From the NCBI RefSeq assembly GCF_900215485.1, contig NZ_OCMZ01000001.1:1702274-1766273 (forward strand): a stretch of 64,000 bases of DNA. Direction: 5' to 3'. This document shows, one piece after another, positions 44,004 to 52,088 of this stretch. The first letter of the stretch is position 1, and every line of letters begins with the position of its first letter. The stretch is from Nitrosovibrio sp. Nv4. GTDB taxonomy: Bacteria > Pseudomonadota > Gammaproteobacteria > Burkholderiales > Nitrosomonadaceae. The translations under genes and the position numbers were made by a program. The notes under the pieces are model-generated. The model was given only the letters and a program-made list of their open reading frames with translations. It was not told the DNA's origin and did no database searches.

Positions 44004-44879
44004 TTAACCTTGCGGATAGGCTATGCGGTGCAGGCGATCCATCTCGGCCCGCGCATCGAAGCGTGTCTTGTCGTCCTTGCTGTTGAACTGCGATATGAAC
44101 GCCTTATCCTGCCGCAGTTGAGAAATACGGGCTTGCGCCTGTTCGGGTGTCGCGCCGCCAAAACTGCCGCCGCCTTCGCCGCTGACAAGTCCGTTGGCAG
44201 GCACGGCAACCTTCGCGCCGATGTTATGCAGAAACTTCATCGCGGCCGCTGGCCCCATTGTCTGCTTGAGCGCAAGCAGTTGATCCTTGGACATGCCAAA
44301 GGACTCAGCCGCACGGTCCACCAGTTCCACGCGGGACTGATACTCGCCGCCCCATTCAGTCTTGAGCCGCCCCATCTCGGCTTCGTGCGCCTGTTGCGTT
44401 TTTTCCGTGTGGGCTTTGTTCAGTTCGGCGATGTAATTGTTGTTCATCTCGGCGAGCGTGCGGGCCTGGCTTGCGGATAATCCGGCTTTGTGAAACCACT
44501 CTTTCGCTGTCTTGGCGAACTCACCGTTGTCGCCTTCAGGCACGGGAATGTCGTACTTGTCGGCTGTCTCGGGGCGTCCGAGTTTGTTGTACACCTGGTC
44601 CCACTCGGCAGCATTGGCGTCAGTCGGCAGCTTGATGATCCGATCAGCCGGGGCGCCTGTCAGTTTTTCCAGATTGAGCGCGCTTTGCGCCAGCGCCGCC
44701 GGGTCCTTGAAACCCTTGGCCGTCACCCAGGAGCGAACGGACTCGTCGGCAATGCTTGAAGTCCAATCGGTAGCGGGTGCCGGCGCTGCGGTTGTTACCG
44801 GCGGCGTGGCGCCCGTCGGGGCCGTGGCAATGGTAGCAACGGGGTCGGCGGCGGGTGCAACAGGAGTTACATCAGTCAT
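44004..44879 (-). CDS. Capsid scaffolding protein
   Basis: 291 residues, Ala/Pro/Thr-rich N-terminus followed by an acidic helical core ('LPTDANAAEWDQVYNKLGRP' then 'ADKYDIPVPEGDNGEFAK') and a C-terminus with 'QARISQLRQDKAFISQFNSK'. These are features of podoviral scaffolds. It precedes the capsid gene in the transcript. Confidence 0.82.
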   Translation of the reverse strand: MTDVTPVAPAADPVATIATAPTGATPPVTTAAPAPATDWTSSIADESVRSWVTAKGFKDPAALAQSALNLEKLTGAPADRIIKLPTDANAAEWDQVYNKLGRPETADKYDIPVPEGDNGEFAKTAKEWFHKAGLSASQARTLAEMNNNYIAELNKAHTEKTQQAHEAEMGRLKTEWGGEYQSRVELVDRAAESFGMSKDQLLALKQTMGPAAAMKFLHNIGAKVAVPANGLVSGEGGGSFGGATPEQAQARISQLRQDKAFISQFNSKDDKTRFDARAEMDRLHRIAYPQG

Positions 44880-45159
44880 TGTTAGGGCCTTTCAAAGTTG
44901 AGCCGCTGTAGCGGCGGTACAAGTCCTCAGTGGACAAATTCAGGTGCTCGGATATGCGCAGCCACACTTCGCGCCGCCCGTCCAGCCTTGCCGCCATGTG
45001 CGGGTCCGGATGGGCGGTAGACGCATTGGCCCGGCAGAACTTAGCCAGGTCGGTAAGCACTGCGTCTACATCTACGCTTTCTTTATTGAACACGCGCCGG
45101 TAACTACCAGCGCGTCCTTTCAAAAAATCTTTCAGTCTTTCAAGTTGTTCCGCCAGCAT
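44872..45159 (-). CDS. Bbp19-like protein
   Basis: 95 residues with the pattern 'VDAVLTDLAKFCRANAST' and 'RREVWLRISEHLNLSTEDLY', which matches what I recall of the Bbp19 family named after Bordetella phage BPP-1. Located between portal and scaffold, as in BPP-1-type phages. Function not known. Confidence 0.7.
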   Translation of the reverse strand: MLAEQLERLKDFLKGRAGSYRRVFNKESVDVDAVLTDLAKFCRANASTAHPDPHMAARLDGRREVWLRISEHLNLSTEDLYRRYSGSTLKGPNND

Positions 45160-46808
45160 TAAGGCGCTACTCCCTTCGCAACAGACGCCAGTGCTGGCGC
45201 CGCGTCCACCATCTGCTGTTCCTGCGCAGCCTGGGCGCGCCCTTGGCGCATTTGTAATACCTCATCCATCGACCGCTTCCACCGCTCGGGCACGGCCTGT
45301 ATATCCAGTATCTCAGGCACCGCCACATCCCAATTGATGTGGTCCAGTGGTTCCGGGTTTTGGGTGATATTGATTACGCCCGCCATCCAGTCCACGGTGC
45401 GGAACAGGCCCGCCGCCTCTTCGGCTTTCTGCGCACGGGACAACGGGCTGTCGTATTCAATGGAGAACTCCCCCGCTGCTTCCCGCAGCGCATCGGGCAT
45501 CGGCTCAAGAAGGCCCTGCATAGCCAGCAAGTCGATCTCGCGTTCGATCATTGGGCCTAATGATTCGGACTGCTGCCGCCCCATTGTCGGGGACAGCAGC
45601 GCGCCTTTCTCACGCGCCCGCTCTAATACTTCCGTCGCCGTCATCTGCGGCGTGTCAACAAGAATCTGGAACAGCGTGACGAGGAAAAAATCGTTGATGA
45701 CGGCACGCTCTGCTTCCATCATCTCTTTTGCAAGGGACAGATTGCCCACCGGCAATGTCTGCACCAGTGCCCGGCCTTCCGCGCTGACGCCGCCGAAGTT
45801 GACCGCGCCGGGCTTCATCGAGAACGTATCAAGCACACCGTCGTCGTGGGCGAGCAACACAGGATCCACCGCGCGGTGGCCTTGCTTGAGCACCGTTTTC
45901 TTCTGCTCGTTAAGCACTTTCAGCGAAGGTAGCGCTGACATTGCGGGGCTGCGGCCGTATATCTCGCCAGGAGCCACATCGTAGCGGCTTATCGCGTATG
46001 GGAAAGTCGTGTGCCCGCCGTTCTGTACCAGCTTCTTCCGTGTCAGGGAAACGTAGTAATCCGTGAACGGAAAACCGCGTTCGTCCTTGCGCTCGGGGTC
46101 GTATCCCTCTGCATCACTGCGCGGCTGCACGCAATGGATAAACCAGTATTTCTGGTCGCATTTGTTGGTATCTTTTGCGTGCCTGACAATCTCTTCAGGA
46201 AGTTTTGATTCACCGAACTGCTGCAATGCCTGCCTTGCCGTGAGTTCGAACTTCCGGTAAGCGGTATCCACTATCCCCTGGTGGTTCTCCATAAAGAAGA
46301 TTTCTCCCAGGTGGATGTATTTGTACCTCAATCCTTTTTCAACACGGTCAACCAGCCGGTCAACGTACAGGCAGCCCGTGCCGAAAGCGCCAAGCGCCAG
46401 GTAGTCCGCGCGCTTCTGCGATGCAAAATTGGCTTTGGGCGCGTACCGGTATTTGAACAACGCACGGGTCAGGTTCTCGAACCACAACCGCACACGCCGG
46501 TCTTTCAACAGGTCGTCGTTGCTCGGGATCGCCCGGTGCCACGTCGAATTGCGTGGAGTCAGCATAGACTCCATCGCCGACGCGAATCGCCCCAGGGCAA
46601 GGCCGCCAGTGGCGTCCGCCATCGTCTCGGTGCGTTTCTGGCCTTCAATACGAGTCATGCCGCGATTGACGAACGAACCGGCGTAATTAGGCAATATGCG
46701 CTCGGCTATTTCCTCGCAATGTGAGTCAAGCGTGCCGCGTTCGTTTATCGCCTTTTCGTGACGGCGAATGATTTCGTCGGCTATTTCATCGTCGCTGAGC
46801 TTTGACAT
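45159..46808 (-). CDS. Portal (head-tail connector) protein
   Basis: 549 residues, T7 gp8-like portal family. Diagnostic segments: 'GGLALGRFASAMESMLTPRN', 'LALGAFGTGCLYVD', 'YGRSPAMSALPSLKVLNEQK' and 'TATEVLERAREKGALLSPTM'. Forms the dodecameric DNA entry and exit ring. Overlaps both neighbours by one base. Confidence 0.92.
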   Translation of the reverse strand: MSKLSDDEIADEIIRRHEKAINERGTLDSHCEEIAERILPNYAGSFVNRGMTRIEGQKRTETMADATGGLALGRFASAMESMLTPRNSTWHRAIPSNDDLLKDRRVRLWFENLTRALFKYRYAPKANFASQKRADYLALGAFGTGCLYVDRLVDRVEKGLRYKYIHLGEIFFMENHQGIVDTAYRKFELTARQALQQFGESKLPEEIVRHAKDTNKCDQKYWFIHCVQPRSDAEGYDPERKDERGFPFTDYYVSLTRKKLVQNGGHTTFPYAISRYDVAPGEIYGRSPAMSALPSLKVLNEQKKTVLKQGHRAVDPVLLAHDDGVLDTFSMKPGAVNFGGVSAEGRALVQTLPVGNLSLAKEMMEAERAVINDFFLVTLFQILVDTPQMTATEVLERAREKGALLSPTMGRQQSESLGPMIEREIDLLAMQGLLEPMPDALREAAGEFSIEYDSPLSRAQKAEEAAGLFRTVDWMAGVINITQNPEPLDHINWDVAVPEILDIQAVPERWKRSMDEVLQMRQGRAQAAQEQQMVDAAPALASVAKGVAP

Positions 46809-47074
46809 TACCTTCCCAGGAACCTGCGGGATGAATTCAATGTGTCGCCGAGGAACCCGGCAAGAATGGTGGACGCCTTGCCCCGGCGCTCTTCTCCGGG
46901 CGGCTCGGGCGTCAATCCCTCAACCGCCGAAACTGTTTGGGGTTGCGCGGCTTGCGTCGGCTGGCGATCCCCTGTTATGTGACTGAAAAGGCCGTTCGAG
47001 ATAGACTGTGGCACGCTCTTTCCGATATGCCCGAGAGGGTTCGACACTGACTGCCGTAACATTGCGCCCATCAA
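46808..47074 (-). CDS. Small phage protein with RRG...FLG tail motif (copy 2)
   Basis: 88 residues. The C-terminal block 'ERRGKASTILAGFLGD' then 'RRFLGR' resembles the end of the neighbouring 65-residue protein ('GRASNIFTNPLGEEDGPAKKFLGA'). Possibly a duplicated small head or ejection accessory protein. Couples directly to the portal gene. Confidence 0.65.
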   Translation of the reverse strand: MMGAMLRQSVSNPLGHIGKSVPQSISNGLFSHITGDRQPTQAAQPQTVSAVEGLTPEPPGEERRGKASTILAGFLGDTLNSSRRFLGR

Positions 47075-47268
47075 GCCCCCAGGAATTTTTTAGCGGGGCC
47101 GTCTTCTTCCCCTAGTGGATTTGTGAAAATGTTGGACGCGCGACCGGAATTACCCCGGCGTCGTCGCTCCTCATCGGAAGCAGCCTGCGCCGCTTTATCT
47201 TCAAGATCAGGCGGATCGGGTACGGGCTCGGGCGCCGGTAGCTTTGGGCTGCTGAACAAGCCGCCCAT
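47071..47268 (-). CDS. Small phage protein with RRG...FLG tail motif (copy 1)
   Basis: 65 residues: 'MGGLFSSPKLPAPEPVPDPP', an acidic stretch, then the shared C-terminal motif ending 'KKFLGA'. Homologous small genes between terminase and portal are frequent in podoviruses of this kind, but I know of no assigned function. Confidence 0.68.
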   Translation of the reverse strand: MGGLFSSPKLPAPEPVPDPPDLEDKAAQAASDEERRRRGNSGRASNIFTNPLGEEDGPAKKFLGA

Positions 47269-47460
47269 CTAAAAATCCCAGGTGTCGCGCATATCCGTCC
47301 CCGCCAAATATTCTTTACGCTGGTTGCTGAAGCCTGTCTTCCCTTGCTGCTCCAATCCCCGGCCCCTGTGGTATCCATTCATCTTGTGGGGTTTACACAT
47401 AAGACAACCCGCCCGCGCATTCTTAGGTTTGCCGCGTTTGTGGTGCATGTGTAATTCCAA
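47269..47460 (-). CDS. Small basic Cys-containing protein
   Basis: 63 residues, Lys/Arg/Gly-rich, with 'RGKPKNARAGCLMCKPHKMN' holding one CxxC pair. Similar short proteins recur in proteobacteria and prophages; function unknown. In-frame Met at residue 5 is an alternative start. Immediately followed by the next gene. Confidence 0.65.
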   Translation of the reverse strand: MELHMHHKRGKPKNARAGCLMCKPHKMNGYHRGRGLEQQGKTGFSNQRKEYLAGTDMRDTWDF

Positions 47461-47484
47461 ACATATAGTGTAAATCGCATGATA

Positions 47485-49020
47485 TCAGCCAAACAGATTG
47501 TAGTCAACGTCTTGTGCCTGGCGGCCACGGGACGCGTACCTCGACGCCCGAATATCCCGCCGCGCCACGTTCACCGCGAAGGTGAGCGCAAAGGCGTCGC
47601 CATCGTCCGGGCTAGGGAGCCCGCGCGCCTTCATTGAGTCTTTCGATTCAAGCATTACCGCATCCTGTGATTTCCCGTGGAAGTGGTACTCAGGCGCAGT
47701 CAGGTCGCGGAAGAGGGCGCTGTCCGTATCAAGCGCCCCACCCGGCAGCCATGCCTTGATGCTGGCGTACATTTCGGTGCGCTTGTTCGCCCACTCTTTG
47801 CTTGACGCCGACGAGCCAAACCATACCTCATTCACTCGGTACTTCCGTGAGCGGAGCATATCGATGATCCCGGCCCCGGCATTACCAGCGTCAATGTTTA
47901 CCGCATCGGGGTTTGTCTTGTCGATCCAGTGCGCGATTTCATTTGTCTGATACACAAGATCCATGTTCTTCATCCGCACCGCCGGTATGCTGCGGCCATC
48001 ACGTCCTTGCCTGAAACGGATAACGGTCGAGTCGTTGCCATAGCGCGCAATATCCACCCCCATGATTAGGGGCGCGCCTTGGTCGTAGGGTATCTCCCGC
48101 TCCTGCGACGCCTGCACCAGTGCGTTTGATATGAATTGGTTGTTACCCTGTATCGGGAACTGGCCGTAGACTTCGACGCGGGCTTCATCGGAATCCACAC
48201 CGTACTGATTGATAATCCCTTCATACGCCTTGGGGTCAACGCCATCGACTGTCCGGCTGTCGAGTTGCCGCAGTCTCCAAAAATTCTTGGCTGAATGGAA
48301 GCAATCGAAGAACGCGCCGCTGTTGGCCCGTGGGTTGCTATACGCCATCCAGTAGCGGTCGATGATCGGTTCGGTAAAGAATCCTTCCGACACTTTCCAG
48401 ATGGAAGAATCGATACCGCTGCCTTCGTCCATCAGGAGAAGCACCCCGTTGTGGTTGTGCACCCCGGCAAATGCGTCGGGCTTTTCAGCCGACCAGGTTT
48501 GACCCTGGCAGTAATAGTAATTCGTGTCGATCTTCAGTTGGTCGTGCAGCAGTTTCTTGAACCATTCCGCCGGCCGGAAGTACCGCTTGCCCTGCTCGAA
48601 CCAGTGCTCGTTGATGAGTAGTGTCGTCCACTTGCCAATCTCGGCGAACGTGCGGGACTCAAGCTGCGCCTCGGTGTTCGCGGTTACGATCGACGTGGAG
48701 CCGATGCGGGTTGTCATCATCCAGTCGCACAGCCACGAGAGGAAAGCCGACTTGCCCGATCCGCGCCCCGACGCCGTGGCCTTGCGGAACATGGCGGGTA
48801 TGTTGCCAATATCCTTGGTGAGCTTCTGGTTCCTTATGTGCTCCCCAATTTCCTGCAAGTCTTCGCGTTGCCACGTTCGCGGCCCCTTGATGTGCTCGAG
48901 CGGTGTGCCTTCCTTACCCCACGGGTACGCGAACATCACGAAGGCTTCAGGGTCATCGGCCAGTTGGGGGTCCCATAATTCTGTCATAAGGGACTGTTCG
49001 TCTTTGGCTGAGTATTTCAT
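47485..49020 (-). CDS. Terminase large subunit
   Basis: 511 residues. ATPase part: Walker A 'GRGSGKS' at 85-91 and Walker B 'LLLMDEGSGI' at about 195. Nuclease part: 'IMGVDIARYGNDSTVIR' (first Asp of the RNase H-like site), 'NIDAGNAGAG' and 'DDGDAFALTFAV' at the end. Packages DNA into proheads through the portal. Confidence 0.93.
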   Translation of the reverse strand: MKYSAKDEQSLMTELWDPQLADDPEAFVMFAYPWGKEGTPLEHIKGPRTWQREDLQEIGEHIRNQKLTKDIGNIPAMFRKATASGRGSGKSAFLSWLCDWMMTTRIGSTSIVTANTEAQLESRTFAEIGKWTTLLINEHWFEQGKRYFRPAEWFKKLLHDQLKIDTNYYYCQGQTWSAEKPDAFAGVHNHNGVLLLMDEGSGIDSSIWKVSEGFFTEPIIDRYWMAYSNPRANSGAFFDCFHSAKNFWRLRQLDSRTVDGVDPKAYEGIINQYGVDSDEARVEVYGQFPIQGNNQFISNALVQASQEREIPYDQGAPLIMGVDIARYGNDSTVIRFRQGRDGRSIPAVRMKNMDLVYQTNEIAHWIDKTNPDAVNIDAGNAGAGIIDMLRSRKYRVNEVWFGSSASSKEWANKRTEMYASIKAWLPGGALDTDSALFRDLTAPEYHFHGKSQDAVMLESKDSMKARGLPSPDDGDAFALTFAVNVARRDIRASRYASRGRQAQDVDYNLFG

Positions 49021-49082
49021 TCGCTGTCCAGCGCCAGGAAGAACAGGAACCCCACGGCCACGCCCAGGAGAAATAATGTCAT
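49017..49082 (-). CDS. Possible 21-residue membrane peptide coupled to TerL
   Basis: ATG at 49082 opens a 21-codon frame that translates to one hydrophobic helix ending 'FFLALDSE', with a TGA that overlaps the terminase ATG (ATGA). It may be a leader peptide that couples translation or a tiny membrane protein. The ribosome binding site is weak. Confidence 0.35.
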   Translation of the reverse strand: MTLFLLGVAVGFLFFLALDSE

Positions 49083-49193
49083 TGTCTTAAATGTCCGTAA
49101 ATTTTTAAAATTTTATTTTGCCGGTGTCAATGGGTCCCGAGAATTCCCGAGCGGCAGCGAGGGACAGCCCCCACCCCCTGGTGGCACCCCCCG

Positions 49194-49730
49194 TCAGTCA
49201 TCGAAAGGGTTGGCAATCGGTGTCTTGATCGGCTCGACTGATATTACATCAGAGGTTTTATCAGTCAATAGCGCAGTAGAATCAATAGCTTGTATATCTT
49301 CTACATCCGTTGAGTCGCTACTGAGTCGCTGTGCCCGGCGTTTAGCTTCTATTAGGGCGCCGGATATATCCACGGTTTGCTTGATATCAACCTCGACACG
49401 CTCACCATAAGTATTGCGGTGCCATTTACTTGCAAGCCATTTGCGCGCGTCGATCTGATTCCTGGCGTGCTGCGGGTTTATAGATGTGTCGTCAGCTATT
49501 TTCAGGGTCTCAGACGCCATTAAATCGCTAAGAATCTCTTTTGCGCGTGTGTATTGAGCCGCCAGGTCAGAATGGGTTACTAATTGACGGTGGAAATCAC
49601 CTGAATTCATACCGTGTTGGATTAACGCGGCTTTCAACGTGCCGCCTTCCATGAAAGTCTGCAATACAAGTTTGGCTTGATCTGTGCGGTTCATTCTTGT
49701 AAATCTATCAATATATTGGGGTTTTGGCAA
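49194..49730 (-). CDS. Terminase small subunit
   Basis: 178 residues with helix-turn-helix region at about 28-60 and the family hallmark 'ASETLKIADD' then 'ARNQIDARKWLASKWHRNTY'. Recognises the packaging site. First gene of the leftward late block. In-frame Met at residue 13 is an alternative start. The 111-base gap after it holds a C-rich stem and no gene. Confidence 0.85.
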   Translation of the reverse strand: MPKPQYIDRFTRMNRTDQAKLVLQTFMEGGTLKAALIQHGMNSGDFHRQLVTHSDLAAQYTRAKEILSDLMASETLKIADDTSINPQHARNQIDARKWLASKWHRNTYGERVEVDIKQTVDISGALIEAKRRAQRLSSDSTDVEDIQAIDSTALLTDKTSDVISVEPIKTPIANPFDD

Positions 49731-49755
49731 TAGAATAATGAGATTAAAGAAATAT

Positions 49756-49784
49756 GTTGCAATAATCGAAACATTGTGTATAAT
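49756..49784 (+). promoter_or_regulatory. Early promoter with overlapping operator-like dyad
   Basis: GTTGCAATAATCGAAAC (49756-49772) is a 17-bp dyad of the GTT-N11-AAC type. It overlaps a -35-like TTGCAA (49757-49762), and a perfect TATAAT lies at 49779-49784. Reads towards the small genes at 49819-51210. TTGCAA is self-complementary, so a leftward promoter for the terminase genes could share the site. Confidence 0.6.
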
Positions 49785-49818
49785 TCGAATCGCTAACTAA
49801 CCAAACGGAGAAAACAAT

Positions 49819-49992
49819 ATGCTGAAATCAGGCGACAAGGTAGTGATCAACAAGACCGGCCAACGCGGGGTTATCGCTCACGTTATAAAGGATCGTGTTT
49901 CAAATAAAACATTTTACCAGATAGATTTCGCCAACGGTAAATATGATCTCTACAGCAAAAAGGCCATTAGTCTCGCGCCTGCAATTGATTAA
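49819..49992 (+). CDS. Small KOW/SH3-like protein
   Basis: 57 residues: 'MLKSGDKVVINKTGQRGVIA' and then 'YQIDFANGKYDLYSK'. This looks like a small beta-barrel of the KOW or Tudor sort. GGAG lies 8 bases before the ATG, and a TATAAT promoter lies 35 bases upstream. First gene of the rightward small-gene group. Confidence 0.68.
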   Translation: MLKSGDKVVINKTGQRGVIAHVIKDRVSNKTFYQIDFANGKYDLYSKKAISLAPAID

Positions 49993-50016
49993 TACACAAC
50001 ATTAGGATAAAACAAC

Positions 50017-50307
50017 ATGCCTTACCACATTGAGTGTCGGCGCTGGTTCCAAAAAACGTATGGCAATACGTACCACAGCGTCAGAGTCCACAAAGACGGT
50101 GCGCAGATTTTAACCGTCCCGTTCAGCTACGGCTACGGGGATCAATGCTTAGAAACAGCCTTATCAGCTATGGCGGACGCGGGATTGATTCCGCCCAGAA
50201 CGCGCCACGGTAACGGTGGCTACCTAGAGTCCGGGACGCGATGGGTTAGGGAGGACTTGGGTGCGCTTTACACAGTGGTGGACGTGGACCGTAAAAAAGA
50301 TTTGTAA
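50017..50307 (+). CDS. Hypothetical early protein
   Basis: 96 residues ('MPYHIECRRWFQKTYGNTYH'), mixed alpha/beta, no known motif. Resembles early phage proteins of unknown function by size and position. TAGGATAA is a modest ribosome binding site. A structured repeat begins at its stop codon. Confidence 0.65.
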   Translation: MPYHIECRRWFQKTYGNTYHSVRVHKDGAQILTVPFSYGYGDQCLETALSAMADAGLIPPRTRHGNGGYLESGTRWVREDLGALYTVVDVDRKKDL

Positions 50308-50349
50308 AACCGCAGCTTGTTGCGCCTATCAGATTGAGATGGGCGCAAC
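50307..50349 (+). repeat. Structured repeat A after a stop codon
   Basis: AAACCGCAGCTTGTTGCG (50307-50324) followed by the stem GTTGCGCC (50319-50326)/GGCGCAAC (50342-50349). The 18-base lead recurs at 50671. Confidence 0.7.
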
Positions 50350-50389
50350 AGGATGTGGCTTTCACATCGATAAACTAGAGGAAAATAAA

Positions 50390-50671
50390 ATGACTAAATC
50401 TGAAGCACTCGCAGCGTTGAGATTGATTATTAAGCCGGGCGATACAGTTTATACCGTGTTGCGTTACGCCGGCGTGAAGGTCAAGCATGTTTCCGCGTTT
50501 GTGGTGGTGGATGGGAAAATCCAGGATATTACTTACCAGGTAGCGCAAGCGATAGACGCGTCGTTAGACGCGGACGGCGCTATCCAAGCCACCTTGACCA
50601 CTGACATTGTGCGAGGGCTAGGTGAAGCTTTGCGCCCAGGTGGTGAGCCGCTAAATCACGTCCGGTTGTGA
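50390..50671 (+). CDS. Hypothetical early protein
   Basis: 93 residues from ATG 50390, which has AGAGGA 7 bases upstream; the frame is open before it but without a start signal. 'EALAALRLIIKPGDTVYTVL' and 'RYAGVKVKHVSAFVVVDGKI' suggest a compact alpha/beta domain. No family recognised. Followed directly by repeat B. Confidence 0.65.
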   Translation: MTKSEALAALRLIIKPGDTVYTVLRYAGVKVKHVSAFVVVDGKIQDITYQVAQAIDASLDADGAIQATLTTDIVRGLGEALRPGGEPLNHVRL

Positions 50672-50725
50672 AACCGTAGCTTGTTGCGGCTGCCGCGATG
50701 CGGCGGCCTCAATGAGATGCGGTTT
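50671..50725 (+). repeat. Structured repeat B after a stop codon
   Basis: AAACCGTAGCTTGTTGCG (50671-50688) matches repeat A at 17 of 18 bases. Stems: AAACCG with CGGTTT (50720-50725, then T), and GCCGC-GAT-GCGGC (50692-50704). It may end transcription weakly or protect mRNA ends. Confidence 0.7.
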
Positions 50726-50754
50726 TATCATTGACTAAAAACGGAGGTTAAATC

Positions 50755-50988
50755 TTGATTGATTTTTACGGCGAAGAGATCGACCCGGCTAAGGTCGCAA
50801 ATTATCAGCAACACGTAGCAAGCGGAACAGTACCGCGCAAAAGCGAGATACCGTACACAAGGCAGCGACGAGATACCCGCACAATGGCGAATATACCCAC
50901 TAGATGGACGAGTAGCCCATCACGGTATATTGCTGCGTTTGACAGGCTCAACAATCTAAAATCTGTTGAATTCGTATTCAACAAATAA
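50755..50988 (+). CDS. Hypothetical early protein (TTG start)
   Basis: 77 residues beginning 'MIDFYGEEIDPAKVANYQQH'. The TTG start at 50755 is supported by GGAGG at 50743-50747, seven bases away. Basic in its second half. No family. Confidence 0.6.
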   Translation: MIDFYGEEIDPAKVANYQQHVASGTVPRKSEIPYTRQRRDTRTMANIPTRWTSSPSRYIAAFDRLNNLKSVEFVFNK

Positions 50989-51006
50989 ACAAAAGGGGAA
51001 ACGGAA

Positions 51007-51210
51007 ATGTCAAGAAACTTTAAATGGGCCTACGGTAGCGCGCCGATGGCGGCAGACGCTAAAATGAACGTACAATGGGCGGCGCAATTAATCAAATCCT
51101 GGCGGAAGGCAGGTTACACCGTAACACGCGAAACAAGAGGTTTGATTCGCTGCCAGTGCGGCGGCGTTATCGCGTGGATGGCGTTTTCCCGAAAAGCGCA
51201 CACCTTATAA
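51007..51210 (+). CDS. Small hypothetical early protein with Cys pair
   Basis: 67 residues, 'AAQLIKSWRKAGYTVTRETR' and 'GLIRCQCGGVIAWMAFSRK'. The CxC and nearby Gly might belong to a knuckle. GGGGAAACGGAA precedes the ATG. A strong terminator follows at 51229. Confidence 0.65.
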   Translation: MSRNFKWAYGSAPMAADAKMNVQWAAQLIKSWRKAGYTVTRETRGLIRCQCGGVIAWMAFSRKAHTL

Positions 51211-51228
51211 CAACAGCGCCACGAACTC

Positions 51229-51261
51229 AGCCCGGACGGTTAATAGCCACCGGGCTTTTTC
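51229..51261 (+). terminator. Intrinsic terminator of the small early operon
   Basis: AGCCCGG (51229-51235) pairs with CCGGGCT (51250-51256), then TTTTTC. The right arm and loop (AATAGCCACCGGGCT, 51242-51256) are repeated inverted at 51404-51418. The gap 51211-51517 contains this, a 12-bp perfect inverted repeat and a TATAAT, but no gene. Confidence 0.85.
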
Positions 51262-51344
51262 TTTGCCCTTTGCTGGAACAAGGGGAACATTTTGGTACAA
51301 AAATCGGCTTTAATTTTCAAGGAGTTGTATCTCTGTTCCTGTAT

Positions 51345-51372
51345 TTCTTATTTTAAATAGTTAAAATAAGAA
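51345..51372. repeat. Perfect 12-bp AT-rich inverted repeat
   Basis: TTCTTATTTTAA (51345-51356), ATAG, TTAAAATAAGAA (51361-51372). A TATAAT at 51377-51382 follows directly. Candidate operator or hairpin for the downstream winged-helix gene. Confidence 0.75.
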
Positions 51373-51517
51373 TAGATATAATAGGTTATTACCTTATGGC
51401 CGCAGCCCGGTGGCTATTGCGTCTGTTTTTCCTGCCGGACTGAACCCCATTAATAATGGACTGAATAGGAATTTCAGGATATATTGTTGATTTAAACAAC
51501 ATGTTGAGGTAAGCGAA

Positions 51518-52030
51518 ATGCAGCGAAGTTCCTCTTTGGTACGGAACATAAGGGAGAATCCACGTATACGATCCGTAAAGCTACGCGATTTCATGCTTTC
51601 CACGCTACAGGATGAAGGCGTTATCCGGTTGACGGACGTTAGAGAACGGTTCGAAGCCAGATACAAACTGAAGCTAGGCCCGCAACTGGTAAGTCAGCAA
51701 GCGCGGCTACTCGACCGCGATGGGTATCTGCACCGCGTGTGCCGCGGTGTTTATCAACGCAAAGGCGGTGCGGAGCCCAACCCGATACAGGAGCTACATA
51801 CAAAATGGCCTGTCACCGCCCGAGTGTTTGAGGTCTTGCTGGCCAGGCATGAGCGCAGGGTTTTTGCGGTGGATCTGGCGCGGCTCGCGGAGACGCCAAA
51901 CCTGGGCGTTCACATAAAGAGGCTAAAAGGGTTGGGACTCGCGCATCGGGTAGGCGGCTCTAATGGCGCGCCAGGTGGGTACCAGGCCAGCGCGTTAGCC
52001 GTGTCGCTTCGTAAAGGTTTGCCGTTGTAG
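51518..52030 (+). CDS. Winged-helix-like regulatory protein
   Basis: 170 residues with two helix-turn-helix-like regions: about 25-80 ('LRDFMLSTLQDEGVIRLTDV', 'GPQLVSQQARLLDRDGYLHR') and about 105-150 ('RVFAVDLARLAETPNLGVH', 'IKRLKGLGLAHRVGG'). It lies between the early operon and the immunity region and could be an early or late regulator. GAGG 9 bases before ATG. No exact family. Confidence 0.65.
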   Translation: MQRSSSLVRNIRENPRIRSVKLRDFMLSTLQDEGVIRLTDVRERFEARYKLKLGPQLVSQQARLLDRDGYLHRVCRGVYQRKGGAEPNPIQELHTKWPVTARVFEVLLARHERRVFAVDLARLAETPNLGVHIKRLKGLGLAHRVGGSNGAPGGYQASALAVSLRKGLPL

Positions 52031-52046
52031 CATCACACAAAACAAA

Positions 52047-52070
52047 GGGCGCTCAAGGCGCCCTCGTCTT
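52047..52070. terminator. Terminator between convergent winged-helix and repressor genes
   Basis: GGGCGC-TCAAG-GCGCCC followed by a T-rich stretch (tcgtcttt). It lies 16 bases after the winged-helix gene stop and 26 bases beyond the repressor stop codon. Confidence 0.65.
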
Positions 52071-52088
52071 TCCCGACCCATAACCGAA

